Of a stretch of DNA of 64,000 nucleotides, positions 8,781 to 18,204 are shown in pieces. The notes beneath the pieces are model-generated. The model worked only from the letters and a program-made list of their open reading frames with translations, was not told where the DNA came from and did no database searches. The stretch covers positions 310,001 through 374,000 of the forward strand of contig OZ243932.1 in the NCBI GenBank assembly GCA_965214035.1, read 5' to 3'. The DNA is from JAJDYQ01 sp965214035. Its GTDB lineage: Bacteria > Pseudomonadota > Gammaproteobacteria > JAJDYQ01. The position numbers were made by a program, and so were the translations under genes. The stretch's first letter is position 1, and every line of letters starts with the position of its first letter.

Positions 8781-9676
8781 CAGGAATCGTATCCAAATTC
8801 CTGTAATAGCTTCGGATTGGTTGACCAGGATCGACTGACCTTCACCCACAGCCGAATATCAACATGTGTGCCCGTTTCTTTGCATAGCATCTCTCTCACC
8901 TGTTTGCCGATCTCTTTTATGTTATGACCTCGTGAACCGATAATAATATGCTTATGTGATTCATGTTCAACGTGTATCGTTGCTTTAATATGTGTTTCTC
9001 CCGGTAATTCTTCATAATGATCTATGACAATCGCAGCGGAATATGGAATTTCCTTATTGAATCTTCTGAGTATCCGCTCTCTGATCAGTTCGGAAGTGTA
9101 AAAGCGCATGCTTTGGTCAGTCACTTGATCCGCAGGGAACATGAATTCCCGTTTGATGGCATATTTACGCAATATTTTTTCCAGATAATTCACATCGCTC
9201 AGCTTGCGGCTCGATAGGGGGATGATTTCACTAAAGCTGTATTTTTGTTCAACATCCTTCATAAATTCCAGGATGTCGAGCCTGTTTTGTCGATATCGAT
9301 CAATTTTATTAATAATAGCCAGACATGGGATATTTTCTCTGGTCATCTGTTTCAGAATAGTATCTTCCACAGTACTCCAGATCAGGCCGTCCAGCATCAG
9401 CAAAATCAGATCAGAATCAGACAATACGGCGCATGCAGTTTTATTAAGCTCCCGTAAAAACACGGTGCGACTATTTTGATTGATACCGGGGGTATCCGTG
9501 AAAATAAATTGATAGTTGTCTTTTGTATGAATAGCGTTTATTCGGTGGCGTGTGGTTTGCGGCCGACGGGATGTGGCAACAATTTTCTGCCCCAGCAATG
9601 AATTGATTAATGTCGATTTGCCGGCGTTAGGGCGTCCGACAACGGCGATGACTGTAGTGAAATGGTCGTCAGACAT
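8780..9676 (-). CDS. era: GTPase Era
   Basis: Essential GTPase for 16S rRNA 3'-end maturation and 30S assembly. The 298-residue protein has G1 GRPNAGKST, switch I with TSRRPQTTRHRI, G3 DTPG, G4 NKID, a G5 region (PLSSRK) and a C-terminal KH domain with HIIIGSRGHNIKEIGKQ. It overlaps rnc upstream by 8 bases and recO downstream by 1 base (ATGA), matching the conserved rnc-era-recO operon. Confidence 0.97.
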   Translation of the reverse strand: MSDDHFTTVIAVVGRPNAGKSTLINSLLGQKIVATSRRPQTTRHRINAIHTKDNYQFIFTDTPGINQNSRTVFLRELNKTACAVLSDSDLILLMLDGLIWSTVEDTILKQMTRENIPCLAIINKIDRYRQNRLDILEFMKDVEQKYSFSEIIPLSSRKLSDVNYLEKILRKYAIKREFMFPADQVTDQSMRFYTSELIRERILRRFNKEIPYSAAIVIDHYEELPGETHIKATIHVEHESHKHIIIGSRGHNIKEIGKQVREMLCKETGTHVDIRLWVKVSRSWSTNPKLLQEFGYDS

Positions 9677-10343
9677 TGGTCAGGTTTGCAAGCATTTTTT
9701 GGGCAGCAAGCTGCTCGGCCTTGCGACGACTGCTTCCGATTGCGATGGTGGATTTAACACCTGCCACCAGGCAGTTCACCTCAAACTGTTTCTGATGGTC
9801 CATGCCTGTTTCTGCGACTACTTCATACCGTGGCAATGCTTCACCTCGGCCCTGTAAAAGCTCTTGTAGTCTCGTTTTCGGATCCTTAAGCTCTTCTGCA
9901 CTGGGCAGATTCAACAATAGTGGCTGGTACAGCTCAAGGATCAGTTTTCTGCAGACATCAAAGCCACCATCCCGTAGAACGGCTCCAAGTATTGCTTCCA
10001 TGGTATCGGCGAGAATTGATTTTCGCTGTTTACCTCCACTGCTCTGTTCCCCCCGACCAAGCTCAATGTAGTGACCAAGCTGTAGTTGCTCCGCGATGGT
10101 AGCCAACGATTCGCCATTGATCAGACTGGCACGAATGCGACTTAGCTCGCCTTCAGATTCATTCGGTCGAACTTCAAACAGTTTTTCCGTGATGCAGAAA
10201 TTCAGAATAGAATCACCCAGAAACTCCAGCCTTTCATTATTATCACTGCCGACACTGCGGTGACGGAGTGCCAGCTGCAGGTGCCGACAATCACGAAATT
10301 CGTATCGGAGCGTGGCTTGAAATTTTTCCAGATTTACCGGCAA
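9669..10343 (-). CDS. rnc: Ribonuclease III
   Basis: Double-strand-specific RNase that processes rRNA precursors and regulates mRNAs. The 224-residue protein carries the signature HRSVGSDNNERLEFLGDSIL with catalytic acidic residues, the second acidic patch DTMEAILGA, and a C-terminal double-stranded RNA-binding domain (DPKTRLQELLQGRGEALPRYEV to RRKAEQLAAQKML). It overlaps era and lies 8 bases from the DUF4845 gene. Confidence 0.97.
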   Translation of the reverse strand: MPVNLEKFQATLRYEFRDCRHLQLALRHRSVGSDNNERLEFLGDSILNFCITEKLFEVRPNESEGELSRIRASLINGESLATIAEQLQLGHYIELGRGEQSSGGKQRKSILADTMEAILGAVLRDGGFDVCRKLILELYQPLLLNLPSAEELKDPKTRLQELLQGRGEALPRYEVVAETGMDHQKQFEVNCLVAGVKSTIAIGSSRRKAEQLAAQKMLANLTNV

Positions 10344-10351
10344 GGCTTCAA

Positions 10352-10732
10352 TCAGCGCGGCACTTCCACCGTCTTCTGAAATTCAATGAAAATGCCAACG
10401 TTCCCAAACAGCGAGGTTCTCGCTTCATAATTCGCCGATACATTCCAGACTTTCTTCTCTTTTGATTTCTCGATGGCAATGTCCTCCTTGGCCGATATGT
10501 TTTTTACATCATTGATATAAAAATTTCTGTCTATCTTTTTTCGTATGGCCTTTGCACCTTTTTTGCCAATTCCAGCATCTTGCACCAGATCATCAAGGGC
10601 AGAGTTTACTGTCGAGTTTTCCAGGTATAGCGGTGTCATTTTAAGAATAACTACCGCAAAAAATCCAATAAGACCCAATATAATCAGCAGGCCCAAAAAT
10701 GTCATGCCTCTTTGCTTATCCTTCGTTATCAT
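10352..10732 (-). CDS. DUF4845 membrane protein
   Basis: Small single-pass membrane protein of the DUF4845 family, regularly found between lepB and rnc in gammaproteobacteria and beta-proteobacteria. The 126 residues start with a short basic segment and a pilin-like hydrophobic helix (GMTFLGLLIILGLIGFFAVV), followed by LTPLYLEN-like sequence and a mixed domain outside the membrane. No catalytic motif is visible and the function is not known. Its position between lepB (18 bases away) and rnc (8 bases) is the main support. Confidence 0.85.
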   Translation of the reverse strand: MITKDKQRGMTFLGLLIILGLIGFFAVVILKMTPLYLENSTVNSALDDLVQDAGIGKKGAKAIRKKIDRNFYINDVKNISAKEDIAIEKSKEKKVWNVSANYEARTSLFGNVGIFIEFQKTVEVPR

Positions 10733-10750
10733 GGTTGTTCTCCAGATTTA

Positions 10751-11554
10751 CTAATCAATCTTACGACCTATCCTTTCACTTCTGACTCTAAAGTCCTCGC
10801 TGTCCCAGCTCATCCATATACGGTCAGCTCGTCCTACCAGATTGCCTGCTGGTACAAATCCCCAATAGCGGCTGTCATTACTGTTATCACGATTGTCTCC
10901 CATCACAAAATAATGTCCATCCGGAACATCGGTTACGCCCTGTAAATCCGGTTTGTAGCTTTGCTCCAGAATATCAAACCGGTGTTCTCCGACAATCTCA
11001 CTGTAAACACTGACCGGTGGCTGCATTAACTCATAGTCTTCCCCATCATAGTTGCCACCAGAGATTTTTTCAACTTTCCTGCCGTTAATCGCCAGTGTTT
11101 TATTGATATAGGCAATCTTGTCACCCGGCAGGCCAATCACTCGCTTGATATAGTCAAGTGATGGATTCCTTGGAAAGCGGAACACGGCTACATCCCCCCG
11201 TTCTGGTTCACCCAGATCAAGGATTTTCCATTCGGCAACCGGGATGCGAAGGCCGTACGCGAATTTGTTGACAAGTATAAAATCGCCTGCCAGCAATGTT
11301 GGCATCATCGAACCGGAAGGTATTCTGAAGGGTTCATACATGAATGATCGTAGAATGAGCACCAGAAGAATAACCGGGAGTAAAGACCGGGCATACCCGG
11401 TGACCACCGGCTCCTCCAGATAGTCGGCATCGGTTTTCGACCTGTTCATGTTTTTCAGATCTCTGGCCTTTTTATAGTATAAGGCATCTATCAGCCAGAT
11501 TGCGCCGGTAGCAAAAGCGGTAATGACTAAAAATGCGGCAAAATCAAAGTGCAT
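10751..11554 (-). CDS. lepB: Signal peptidase I
   Basis: Removes signal peptides from exported proteins at the outer face of the inner membrane. The 267-residue protein has an N-terminal transmembrane helix (FAAFLVITAFATGAIWLIDAL), a second hydrophobic segment before the active site, the catalytic serine in FRIPSGSMMPTL, the general-base lysine in IKRVIGLPGD, and the GDNRDNSNDSRYWGFV box. It follows lepA by 16 bases, the classic lepA-lepB pair. Confidence 0.97.
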   Translation of the reverse strand: MHFDFAAFLVITAFATGAIWLIDALYYKKARDLKNMNRSKTDADYLEEPVVTGYARSLLPVILLVLILRSFMYEPFRIPSGSMMPTLLAGDFILVNKFAYGLRIPVAEWKILDLGEPERGDVAVFRFPRNPSLDYIKRVIGLPGDKIAYINKTLAINGRKVEKISGGNYDGEDYELMQPPVSVYSEIVGEHRFDILEQSYKPDLQGVTDVPDGHYFVMGDNRDNSNDSRYWGFVPAGNLVGRADRIWMSWDSEDFRVRSERIGRKID

Positions 11555-11570
11555 ACATATCCCCGAAAAT

Positions 11571-13358
11571 TCAATTATCTATTTTGAGCATCGCCATGAA
11601 GGCATCTTGAGGGATTTCCACCCTGCCTATCTGCTTCATGCGTTTTTTACCTTCTTTCTGCTTTTCCAGCAGTTTGCGCTTACGAGTAATATCACCACCA
11701 TAACATTTGGCGGTTACGTTTTTTCTTAGCGCCTTTACCGTAGAGCGGGCGATCACCTTGGAACCGATCACAGCCTGAATGGCAACTTCAAACATCTGTC
11801 GGGGTATGAGCTCTTTCATCTTGTCCACCAGTTCGCGACCACGACGGTCACTCAGGTCACGGTGGACAATGACTGACAGGGCGTCCACCTTATCGCCGTT
11901 AATCAAAACATCGACCTTTACCATGGGGGCTGTCTGGTATCTTACAAAGTGATAATCAAAAGATGCATAGCCGCGGCTTACTGATTTAAGTCGATCATAA
12001 AAATCCAGCACTACCTCAGACATGGGAATCTCATACTCTATGGATACTTGATTGCCCATGTATTGCATACCTTTTTGTACCCCGCGCCTTTCTATACAGA
12101 GGTTGATGATTGGGCCAATATAGTCAGACGGCACCAGAATACCAGCTTTGATAACAGGCTCTCTGATTTCCTTGATCTTATTGGAGAGGGGTAAATCATC
12201 AGGATTATCAATGGTAAAAACCTGACCGTCCATGCCCAGTATCTGGTAAATCACTGTGGGGGCACTGCTGATAAGATCAAGATTATACTCGCGCTCTAAA
12301 CGTTCCTGCACAATTTCCATGTGCAGCATGCCCAGAAAGCCACACCGGAAACCAAATCCCAAGGCTTGTGAACTTTCAGGTTCAAAATGCAGGGCAGCAT
12401 CATTCAGGCTTAATTTGTCCAGCGCATCTCGAAACGTCTCAAAATCATCCGAACTCAAAGGAAACAGCCCTGCAAACACCTTCGGTTGCACATGCTCAAA
12501 TCCAGGCAAAACTTCGACATCTGCCCCGGCCAGAGTCAAGGTGTCACCAACCGGGGCACCATGAATATCCTTTACACCGGCAATCATGTACCCGACTTCA
12601 CCTGTTTTCAGGACTTTGTGAGGCATTCGTCTGGGAGTAAAGATCCCCAATTCATCGACGCCATATTCACTGCCTGTTGACATGACCCTGATTTTCCGAT
12701 TTTTTTCCAGGCAACCATCCATCATTTTAATTAAAGAGATAACGCCAACATAGTTATCGAACCAGGAATCCATGATAAGTGCCCTTGGGATGGCCTCAGG
12801 ATTTCCGGATGGAGGTGGAACCAGCCTTATGATCTGTTCCAGTAAATCTTCAATGCCGGCTCCGGTTTTCGCGCTTACCGCCAGAGCGCCGGTGGCATCA
12901 ATGCCGATAACATCCTCAATTTCCTGGGCAACACGGTCCGGATCAGCAGCCGGCAGGTCAATCTTGTTCAACACCGGCACAACTTCCAGTCCAAGTTCTA
13001 TCGCCGTATGACAGTTAGCCACACTTTGCGCTTCTACTCCCTGTGCAGCATCAACAACCAGCAGTGCTCCTTCGCTGGCCGCCAGAGAGCGGGATACCTC
13101 ATAGGCAAAATCAACATGTCCAGGGGTATCAATCAGGTTGAGCTGATAGGTCTTCCCATCTTCGGCCGTGTAGTTAAGCGATACACTTTGCGCCTTGATG
13201 GTAATGCCGCGTTCGCGCTCGATATCCATCGAATCAAGTATCTGCTCTTCCATCTCGCGCTCGCTCAGGCCGCCACATGTCTGTATGAAACGATCTGCCA
13301 GTGTCGATTTGCCATGATCGATATGGGCAATGATGGAAAAATTTCGTATGTGGTTCAT
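11571..13358 (-). CDS. lepA: Elongation factor 4 (LepA)
   Basis: Translational GTPase that remodels stalled ribosomes. The 595 residues are full length: G1 AHIDHGKSTLADR, RGITIKAQ in switch I, DTPGHVDF (G3), NKIDLP (G4), followed by the EF-G-like domains and the LepA-specific C-terminus (KVIARSTVKALRKNVTAKCYGGDITRKRKLLEKQ). It is the first gene of the minus-strand run toward cysM. Its upstream region is occupied by the TnpB relic starting about 70 bases away. Confidence 0.98.
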   Translation of the reverse strand: MNHIRNFSIIAHIDHGKSTLADRFIQTCGGLSEREMEEQILDSMDIERERGITIKAQSVSLNYTAEDGKTYQLNLIDTPGHVDFAYEVSRSLAASEGALLVVDAAQGVEAQSVANCHTAIELGLEVVPVLNKIDLPAADPDRVAQEIEDVIGIDATGALAVSAKTGAGIEDLLEQIIRLVPPPSGNPEAIPRALIMDSWFDNYVGVISLIKMMDGCLEKNRKIRVMSTGSEYGVDELGIFTPRRMPHKVLKTGEVGYMIAGVKDIHGAPVGDTLTLAGADVEVLPGFEHVQPKVFAGLFPLSSDDFETFRDALDKLSLNDAALHFEPESSQALGFGFRCGFLGMLHMEIVQERLEREYNLDLISSAPTVIYQILGMDGQVFTIDNPDDLPLSNKIKEIREPVIKAGILVPSDYIGPIINLCIERRGVQKGMQYMGNQVSIEYEIPMSEVVLDFYDRLKSVSRGYASFDYHFVRYQTAPMVKVDVLINGDKVDALSVIVHRDLSDRRGRELVDKMKELIPRQMFEVAIQAVIGSKVIARSTVKALRKNVTAKCYGGDITRKRKLLEKQKEGKKRMKQIGRVEIPQDAFMAMLKIDN

Positions 13359-13425
13359 GCAGGGGACATGCCAGCCTGAAAAAAGGTCAGCATTGTACCG
13401 TGAACCGGGTGAGTCAGGTAAGTGG

Positions 13426-13990
13426 TAAGTTTAGGGAATTATCCCTATTGGTTGGCAAGTTTATGGTACAATACATCCATGAAGCACTATCGTACGATTC
13501 GCTATCGGCTGCATCCAAACACATAAGCCAAAGCTGAGAAGCTGTTTGCTTTGTCGGGTGTTTGCCGGCATGTTTGGAATCACTTTGTGGCCAAGCTGCG
13601 CGATGGTCAAAAGGACTGGTTACAGGATTATTCGGCTCATATCGTCAGACAGACCCTGAAACCGATTGAGACGGCTTACAAGCGGTTTTTCAAGGGTCAG
13701 GGTGGAATTAAGTTCCACGGTCGATACACTCACAGCCCGTCATTTACCTGTCCTGCGGGCACTTTCAAGCTCAACAACAAAAGCCTGTACATTCAGTTGA
13801 ACCGTGAGATATTGAAGTCAGGCTTGTGGTCATCGGGACCATGCGGATTGTAATGCTGCATTGAATATTTTGGCCTTTGGGAATGGGGCTGCTGCACGTG
13901 GAGATGGCGCTGAGGTAAGGCGGTCTGTGAAGCGTGAAATGGACCGGGACGTTGGCTTTGTCAACGAATCGGGATAATTCCCTAAGTTTA
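13426..13990. mobile_element. Decayed TnpB-only element bounded by inverted and direct repeats
   Basis: This fills most of the 661-base gap between lepA and the mucD-type protease. The outer limits are direct copies of TAAGTTTA (13426-13433 and 13983-13990). Immediately inside are GGGAATTATCCC (13434-13445) and its reverse complement GGGATAATTCCC (13971-13982). Counting the shared TTA, the inverted match is 15 of 15 bases. Between them is a broken tnpB. No tnpA is present. Canonical IS200/IS605 elements have subterminal hairpins and no target duplication, so the 8-bp direct repeat may be a duplication or part of the element ends. Confidence 0.7.
13479..13977 (+). pseudogene. TnpB (RNA-guided nuclease/transposase accessory) remnant
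   Basis: From the ATG at 13479 the frame reads MKHYRTIRYRLHPNT, then an in-frame TAA, then AKAEKLFALSGVCRHVWNHFV, the typical N-terminus of an OrfB/TnpB protein. The frame closes at 13853. In the next frame, the end of the gene is recognisable at about 13847-13977 (NAALNILAFGNGAAARGDGA), the segment that follows the zinc ribbon in TnpB. About 240 codons in the middle, including the RuvC catalytic core, are missing. The gene thus has a nonsense codon, a large internal deletion and a frame change, and cannot encode an active nuclease. Confidence 0.85.
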
Positions 13991-14019
13991 GAACCGGATT
14001 CATTTATCCGGTATCAGGC

Positions 14020-15441
14020 TTAATCCGGGATGCGCATGGCTAAAAATACGGGGCCTGCCTCACGGTAAACCAGTATTGCGACACTTTTTCCTGCCTGCAA
14101 AGAAGCTACTACATGCCTTAGTTCTTCTACACTGGTAACTTTTTTGTTATCAATGACCTGTATGATGTCGCCTCCCTGCAAGCCCATATCTTCCGCTGGC
14201 CCCTCATGGACTCCGGTAACCATGACCCCATATTTTGCACCGGTTTCAGCCTTCACTTCCTCAGTCAGGTTTTCGAGGTCCAAGCCCAGGCGTTCGGAAG
14301 TAACAGGCTTTTCCGGCAACGCAGGTGTCATGGTTCTGGCCAGTGGTCGCTCAGGTAACTCGCCAATTCTAATTGGCAGCCTTTCCGTATTCCCGTGCCG
14401 CATGACCTCCAAGGTGGCTATCTGGCCTGCCTGAAGACTACCGACCAGAGGGGGAAGCCCGGAAGATGTATTAACCTCCGTACCGTCGAGCTTCATAATG
14501 ATATCGCCAACCTGAATTTTCCCGGACTCGGCCGGACTGTTTTCGAGCACCCTTGCAACCAGGGCACCCTGAGGCTTTTTGAGCCCGAAGGACTGTGCCA
14601 GCTCCGGGGTGACATCCTGAATTATAACGCCCAGCCAGCCTCTGGAAACACGCCCTTTATCACGCAGCTGTGACATGACATCACTGGCAACTTCGGCGGG
14701 AATGGCAAAAGACAGGCCCGTATAGCTGCGGCGACCAGGTTCACTACTGATCCTGGAGTTCACCCCGACGACATCACCATCAGTGTTAAACAACGGGCCA
14801 CCTGAGTTTCCTGGATTAATGGCCACATCGGTTTGGATAAAGGGTACATAATTTTCGTTATAAAAGCTTCGCCCCTTGGCACTGACAATACCGGCTGTAA
14901 CCGTATGCTCAAAACCAAATGGATTGCCAATCGCCATGACCCACTCCCCTACTTTCAGTGACTTGCTTGAACCCATCTTAACGGTAGGCAAATTGTCGGC
15001 CTCAATCTTCAATAATGCGATATCAGTTTGCTCATCCGCGCCGATAACCTGAGCGACCAGTTCCCGCCGATCATGCAGTTTGACGATAATTTTGTCAGCA
15101 TCCTCGACAACATGCGCATTGGTTAATACATAACCGTCCTGAGATACGATAAAACCGGATCCCATGGATTGGGTGTTGAAAATATCGGGCTCCAAAAAAT
15201 CCTGTTGCTGTTCGAAAAATTTGCGAAACAGTTCACCAAACTGATGGTTCTCTGGCAAACCCGGAATCTGGAGCTGAGACCGCGTATCCGGCCCGATTTT
15301 CTGAGTTGTGCTGATATTTACTACCGCCGGACTGTATTTTTCCGCCAGTATCGCAAAGTCCGGCAAGTCGGCAATGGCCTGTGTCTGAAGCAGCAGCAGG
15401 AAAACTGCCGATGCCAGTCTCCAAGAGAGGTATTTTATCAT
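14020..15441 (-). CDS. mucD: Periplasmic serine endoprotease of the DegP/MucD family
   Basis: Degrades misfolded envelope proteins. The 473-residue protein has a signal peptide (SWRLASAVFLLLLQTQAIA), a trypsin-like domain with His in TNAHVVEDAD, Asp in EQTDIALLKI and Ser in NPGNSGGPLF, and two PDZ domains (about 270-360 and 385-470). It is the last gene of the rpoE-rseA-rseB-rseC-mucD operon, only 3 bases after rseC, as in Pseudomonas algU-mucABCD. This places it in the sigma-E regulon by context. Confidence 0.94.
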   Translation of the reverse strand: MIKYLSWRLASAVFLLLLQTQAIADLPDFAILAEKYSPAVVNISTTQKIGPDTRSQLQIPGLPENHQFGELFRKFFEQQQDFLEPDIFNTQSMGSGFIVSQDGYVLTNAHVVEDADKIIVKLHDRRELVAQVIGADEQTDIALLKIEADNLPTVKMGSSKSLKVGEWVMAIGNPFGFEHTVTAGIVSAKGRSFYNENYVPFIQTDVAINPGNSGGPLFNTDGDVVGVNSRISSEPGRRSYTGLSFAIPAEVASDVMSQLRDKGRVSRGWLGVIIQDVTPELAQSFGLKKPQGALVARVLENSPAESGKIQVGDIIMKLDGTEVNTSSGLPPLVGSLQAGQIATLEVMRHGNTERLPIRIGELPERPLARTMTPALPEKPVTSERLGLDLENLTEEVKAETGAKYGVMVTGVHEGPAEDMGLQGGDIIQVIDNKKVTSVEELRHVVASLQAGKSVAILVYREAGPVFLAMRIPD

Positions 15442-15444
15442 GTC

Positions 15445-15918
15445 TTAAATTATCTTAACGGGATGCATGCCGCTGACTGTGGAGCGGTCAAGATTACGGA
15501 TACATAAGTCCCTTGCGGAAAATTGTCGTTGAATATGCTTGATCAAATACATTGCCAACTGTACACCTGAATATAGGCCGGCCATGGCAGCCAGGAGGCT
15601 CAACGTGAGCTGACCATACAGCATATCAAAAGCTGCGATGAATAACACCATGCTGATCAGTGGTAATAGATACTGAACTAGTATGCTTCGCAAAAATATG
15701 GTCTCACTCAGTAAAATTTCAACCTGATCATTCGCCTGATAGCCGCCAGGATTGGTAAATCGCAGAACCTTTTCCTTGTGTCCGAATAAAGCTGAAAGAT
15801 GGGCTATACCACAACCCCGACTGCCGACCACACCGCAACTGTGGCATCCCGATTCAATGAACTTCAGCTCCAGATAGTCATCCGTGCTGCTTGTAATAAT
15901 GGCGTTTTGTGATAGCAT
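15445..15918 (-). CDS. rseC: SoxR-reducing/sigma-E regulator RseC family protein
   Basis: Inner-membrane protein of the RseC/MucC family. Its 157 residues contain an N-terminal cysteine-rich loop (SGCHSCGVVGSRGCG, four cysteines), a short beta region, and two transmembrane helices (SILVQYLLPLISMVLFIAAF and LSLLAAMAGLYSGVQLAMYL). In enterics RseC also takes part in reducing SoxR. Here its placement between rseB and mucD suggests modulation of envelope stress. It is 15 bases from rseB and 3 bases from the protease. Confidence 0.88.
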   Translation of the reverse strand: MLSQNAIITSSTDDYLELKFIESGCHSCGVVGSRGCGIAHLSALFGHKEKVLRFTNPGGYQANDQVEILLSETIFLRSILVQYLLPLISMVLFIAAFDMLYGQLTLSLLAAMAGLYSGVQLAMYLIKHIQRQFSARDLCIRNLDRSTVSGMHPVKII

Positions 15919-15933
15919 CGGATAAGTATCAGG

Positions 15934-16905
15934 TTACTCAGGTAGCGAGCTGGAATATGCGACAGAGTAGGCAATCTGTTTAACAGTTTCTCCGGGAGCC
16001 TCACCCATCACTGTAATCTGATGATTATATACAGACCGTCCATAGGCATTGATGCCACCGATACTGGATGGCCCTTGCAGGGCATTTTCTCCGGACGACT
16101 TTTCAATATAGACCGATATCGTGGCCAGACCATCGGAAAGAACGATATGCTCAACATCAGACTGATTCATCGGCATACGCTTTCGCGCCTGCACGGTGAC
16201 CTTAAAGCCTTTTGGCATTCCATTGAAAACCCATGCCGACTTGTCTTCGATAATATGCCCATCATACTCTGAGCTTTCCATGGTCACAAAGCCTTTATGA
16301 GGCACTGTCGGTTGTAACATTTCATCTGATACTGGTGATTGCAGGCTGATTTCCGTGAACATCATTTGCTCCATGACCTGTCCTTCGGCATCCAGAATAT
16401 CGGAACGCAGCAACATGCCATAATCTTTTTCCAGCCAAATGCGATAACCATATCGCATTTTATCTTTCGGCTGTATGGACAGTATGACTGATGGATAGCC
16501 TGCTATGCGATCCTGACCGATCAAGCGAATATCATAAACTTCACTAAGTTGAAGGATGTTATCAGGAATCAGAGCAGGCAGGCCAAATTCCGATTTAAGT
16601 TGACCGGTTACTACAAAGCGGTCCGCGGGCAGAATGCAGGTGACATGATCGCCATCACGCAGTATTTCTCTGGCCTCGCCATTCAGGGACAATAATCTTT
16701 CGCGCTCGCCGGCCTCGTCGGCAGCGTGGGTAATTTGCATTGTTTCAATTTGACCCTGGTTTATGTGGATGTAAGTGCCGGTATAGTTCATCGAATGGAT
16801 GGCCTTGTTCATCTTTACCAGCCACATATCAGTATTGTCGGCATTGGCCGGCAATACTGCGAACGCCATTACCCAAACGACGGCCTCGAGTAATTGCTTT
16901 GTCAT
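15934..16905 (-). CDS. rseB: Sigma-E factor regulatory protein RseB
   Basis: Periplasmic protein that binds RseA, protects it from DegS and senses lipopolysaccharide or lipoprotein stress. From the ATG at 16905 it is 323 residues with a signal peptide (LLEAVVWVMAFAVLPANA), an N-terminal LolA-like domain (WLVKMNKAIHSMNYTGTYIHI) and a C-terminal domain including VFNGMPKGFKV. The frame extends to 16962, but the added residues precede the signal peptide and look untranslated. It follows rseA in the standard order. Confidence 0.92.
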   Translation of the reverse strand: MTKQLLEAVVWVMAFAVLPANADNTDMWLVKMNKAIHSMNYTGTYIHINQGQIETMQITHAADEAGERERLLSLNGEAREILRDGDHVTCILPADRFVVTGQLKSEFGLPALIPDNILQLSEVYDIRLIGQDRIAGYPSVILSIQPKDKMRYGYRIWLEKDYGMLLRSDILDAEGQVMEQMMFTEISLQSPVSDEMLQPTVPHKGFVTMESSEYDGHIIEDKSAWVFNGMPKGFKVTVQARKRMPMNQSDVEHIVLSDGLATISVYIEKSSGENALQGPSSIGGINAYGRSVYNHQITVMGEAPGETVKQIAYSVAYSSSLPE

Positions 16906-16974
16906 TACCCGGCAGTGCCTGCTTGCAATATGATATGTATCATTGCCAGATTTATCAGGCATCCTGTTACAGTT

Positions 16975-17550
16975 TTATTCTGAGGCAGGCCTGTCATAAC
17001 CAGCTACACGACTATAAGATATAATGCCACGAGCTGAACCAAATCGCGCATAGTGGCTGTGATCGACCAGATAGCCATTTAGATGGGATACAACCGCCGG
17101 CTTGGTCGATTGCCAGTTGTTTCTCGGTATGACGGCAAAGTTTTCCCGGATCCTCTGTTGTTCATCCGTTTGGAATGCGGCGATGAACCGTGAGGTCAGA
17201 GGAGTCGTTGATTGTTCATCGTTATATACCACACCGATGATGGCAAGCATGGCAACAGAAGCCGCAATCGCCATTCCAGCAGCAGGGCGGGCAAATCGCC
17301 GCAATACATCCGGTCTGGAAATGGAAGCCTGCTCATCGTTCTGCCGATGTCGGATATGGGTTACACCTGTATTTATATTGATAAATTCAGGTAAATCTTC
17401 CCGCATGGTGTCGCGTATCAAGTGATAATTGCGCCATGTCTCCTGCAATTTGCCGTCTTTTATCAGCCGATGCTGGAGAAATTCGTACTCTTCTTCCGGC
17501 AGCTCTCCATCGATTAAAGTTGATATTTGCTCATTGATGGTATCAGTCAT
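16975..17550 (-). CDS. rseA: Anti-sigma-E factor RseA
   Basis: Inner-membrane anti-sigma factor holding RpoE inactive until proteolysis. The 191-residue protein has an N-terminal cytoplasmic anti-sigma domain (ISTLIDGELPEEEYEFLQHRL to WRNYHLIRDTMRED), a transmembrane helix around residues 95-115 (AAGMAIAASVAMLAIIGVVY) and a periplasmic tail. I chose the ATG at 17550 because the anti-sigma domain starts there; the frame is open to 17577. It lies 27 bases from the rpoE stop and is presumably translated from the same message. Confidence 0.93.
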   Translation of the reverse strand: MTDTINEQISTLIDGELPEEEYEFLQHRLIKDGKLQETWRNYHLIRDTMREDLPEFININTGVTHIRHRQNDEQASISRPDVLRRFARPAAGMAIAASVAMLAIIGVVYNDEQSTTPLTSRFIAAFQTDEQQRIRENFAVIPRNNWQSTKPAVVSHLNGYLVDHSHYARFGSARGIISYSRVAGYDRPASE

Positions 17551-17577
17551 TGTTCTGTCCTGTGCTATGCACTGCAT

Positions 17578-18156
17578 TTACTGGCTCAACAGAGGTCGAA
17601 TTTTCCGGTCAATTGCGTCACGAGCCCGGAATATCCTGGAACGCACAGTTCCAATAGGGCAGCCCATGGTCAATGCGATGTCTTCGTAGCTCATATTTTC
17701 AATCTCGCGAAGCGTGATGGCTTCTCGTAAATCATCGGGCAAACTGGCTATCATGCTAAATATCACCTGCTTGAGCTCCTCGGTCATTAACAATCCCTCA
17801 GGGGTGGTTTTTTCCTTTAGACGGGTATCCACTGCATATTGTTCCGCTTCTGTTGCATCCACGCCGCTGGACGGTGGCCGACGACTTTGTGACACCAGAT
17901 GGTTTTTGGCTGCATTCGTAGCGATACGATACAGCCAGGTATAAAACGCACTGTCTCCACGAAATGAACCAATCGCACGGAAAGCCTTGATAAATGTCTC
18001 TTGTGTAACGTCCTGGGCTTCCATCGGGTCATGAACAAATCGTGAAACCAGTTTCACGATTTTGTTCTGGTACTTCAGCACCAGCAGGTCAAATGACTTT
18101 TTATCACCTGCCTGGACCCGGCTGACCAACTCCTGATCCGTCGTCACTTCGCTCAT
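17578..18156 (-). CDS. rpoE: RNA polymerase sigma-E factor (RpoE/AlgU)
   Basis: ECF sigma factor for the envelope stress response. The 192-residue protein is full length: region 2 includes FDLLVLKYQNKIVKLVSRFV and DVTQETFIKAFRAIGSFRGDSAFYTWLYRIA. Region 4 includes LPDDLREAITLREIENMSYEDIA and CPIGTVRSRIFRAR. It heads the rseA-rseB-rseC-mucD operon and is divergent from nadB, as in many gammaproteobacteria. Autoregulation is expected for the family; a possible GAACTT element lies upstream. Confidence 0.97.
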   Translation of the reverse strand: MSEVTTDQELVSRVQAGDKKSFDLLVLKYQNKIVKLVSRFVHDPMEAQDVTQETFIKAFRAIGSFRGDSAFYTWLYRIATNAAKNHLVSQSRRPPSSGVDATEAEQYAVDTRLKEKTTPEGLLMTEELKQVIFSMIASLPDDLREAITLREIENMSYEDIALTMGCPIGTVRSRIFRARDAIDRKIRPLLSQ

Positions 18157-18204
18157 TCAGACGATCCTTTCTTAGCCATGAGCCAAGCCACCTCAGTCAC
18201 AGTT

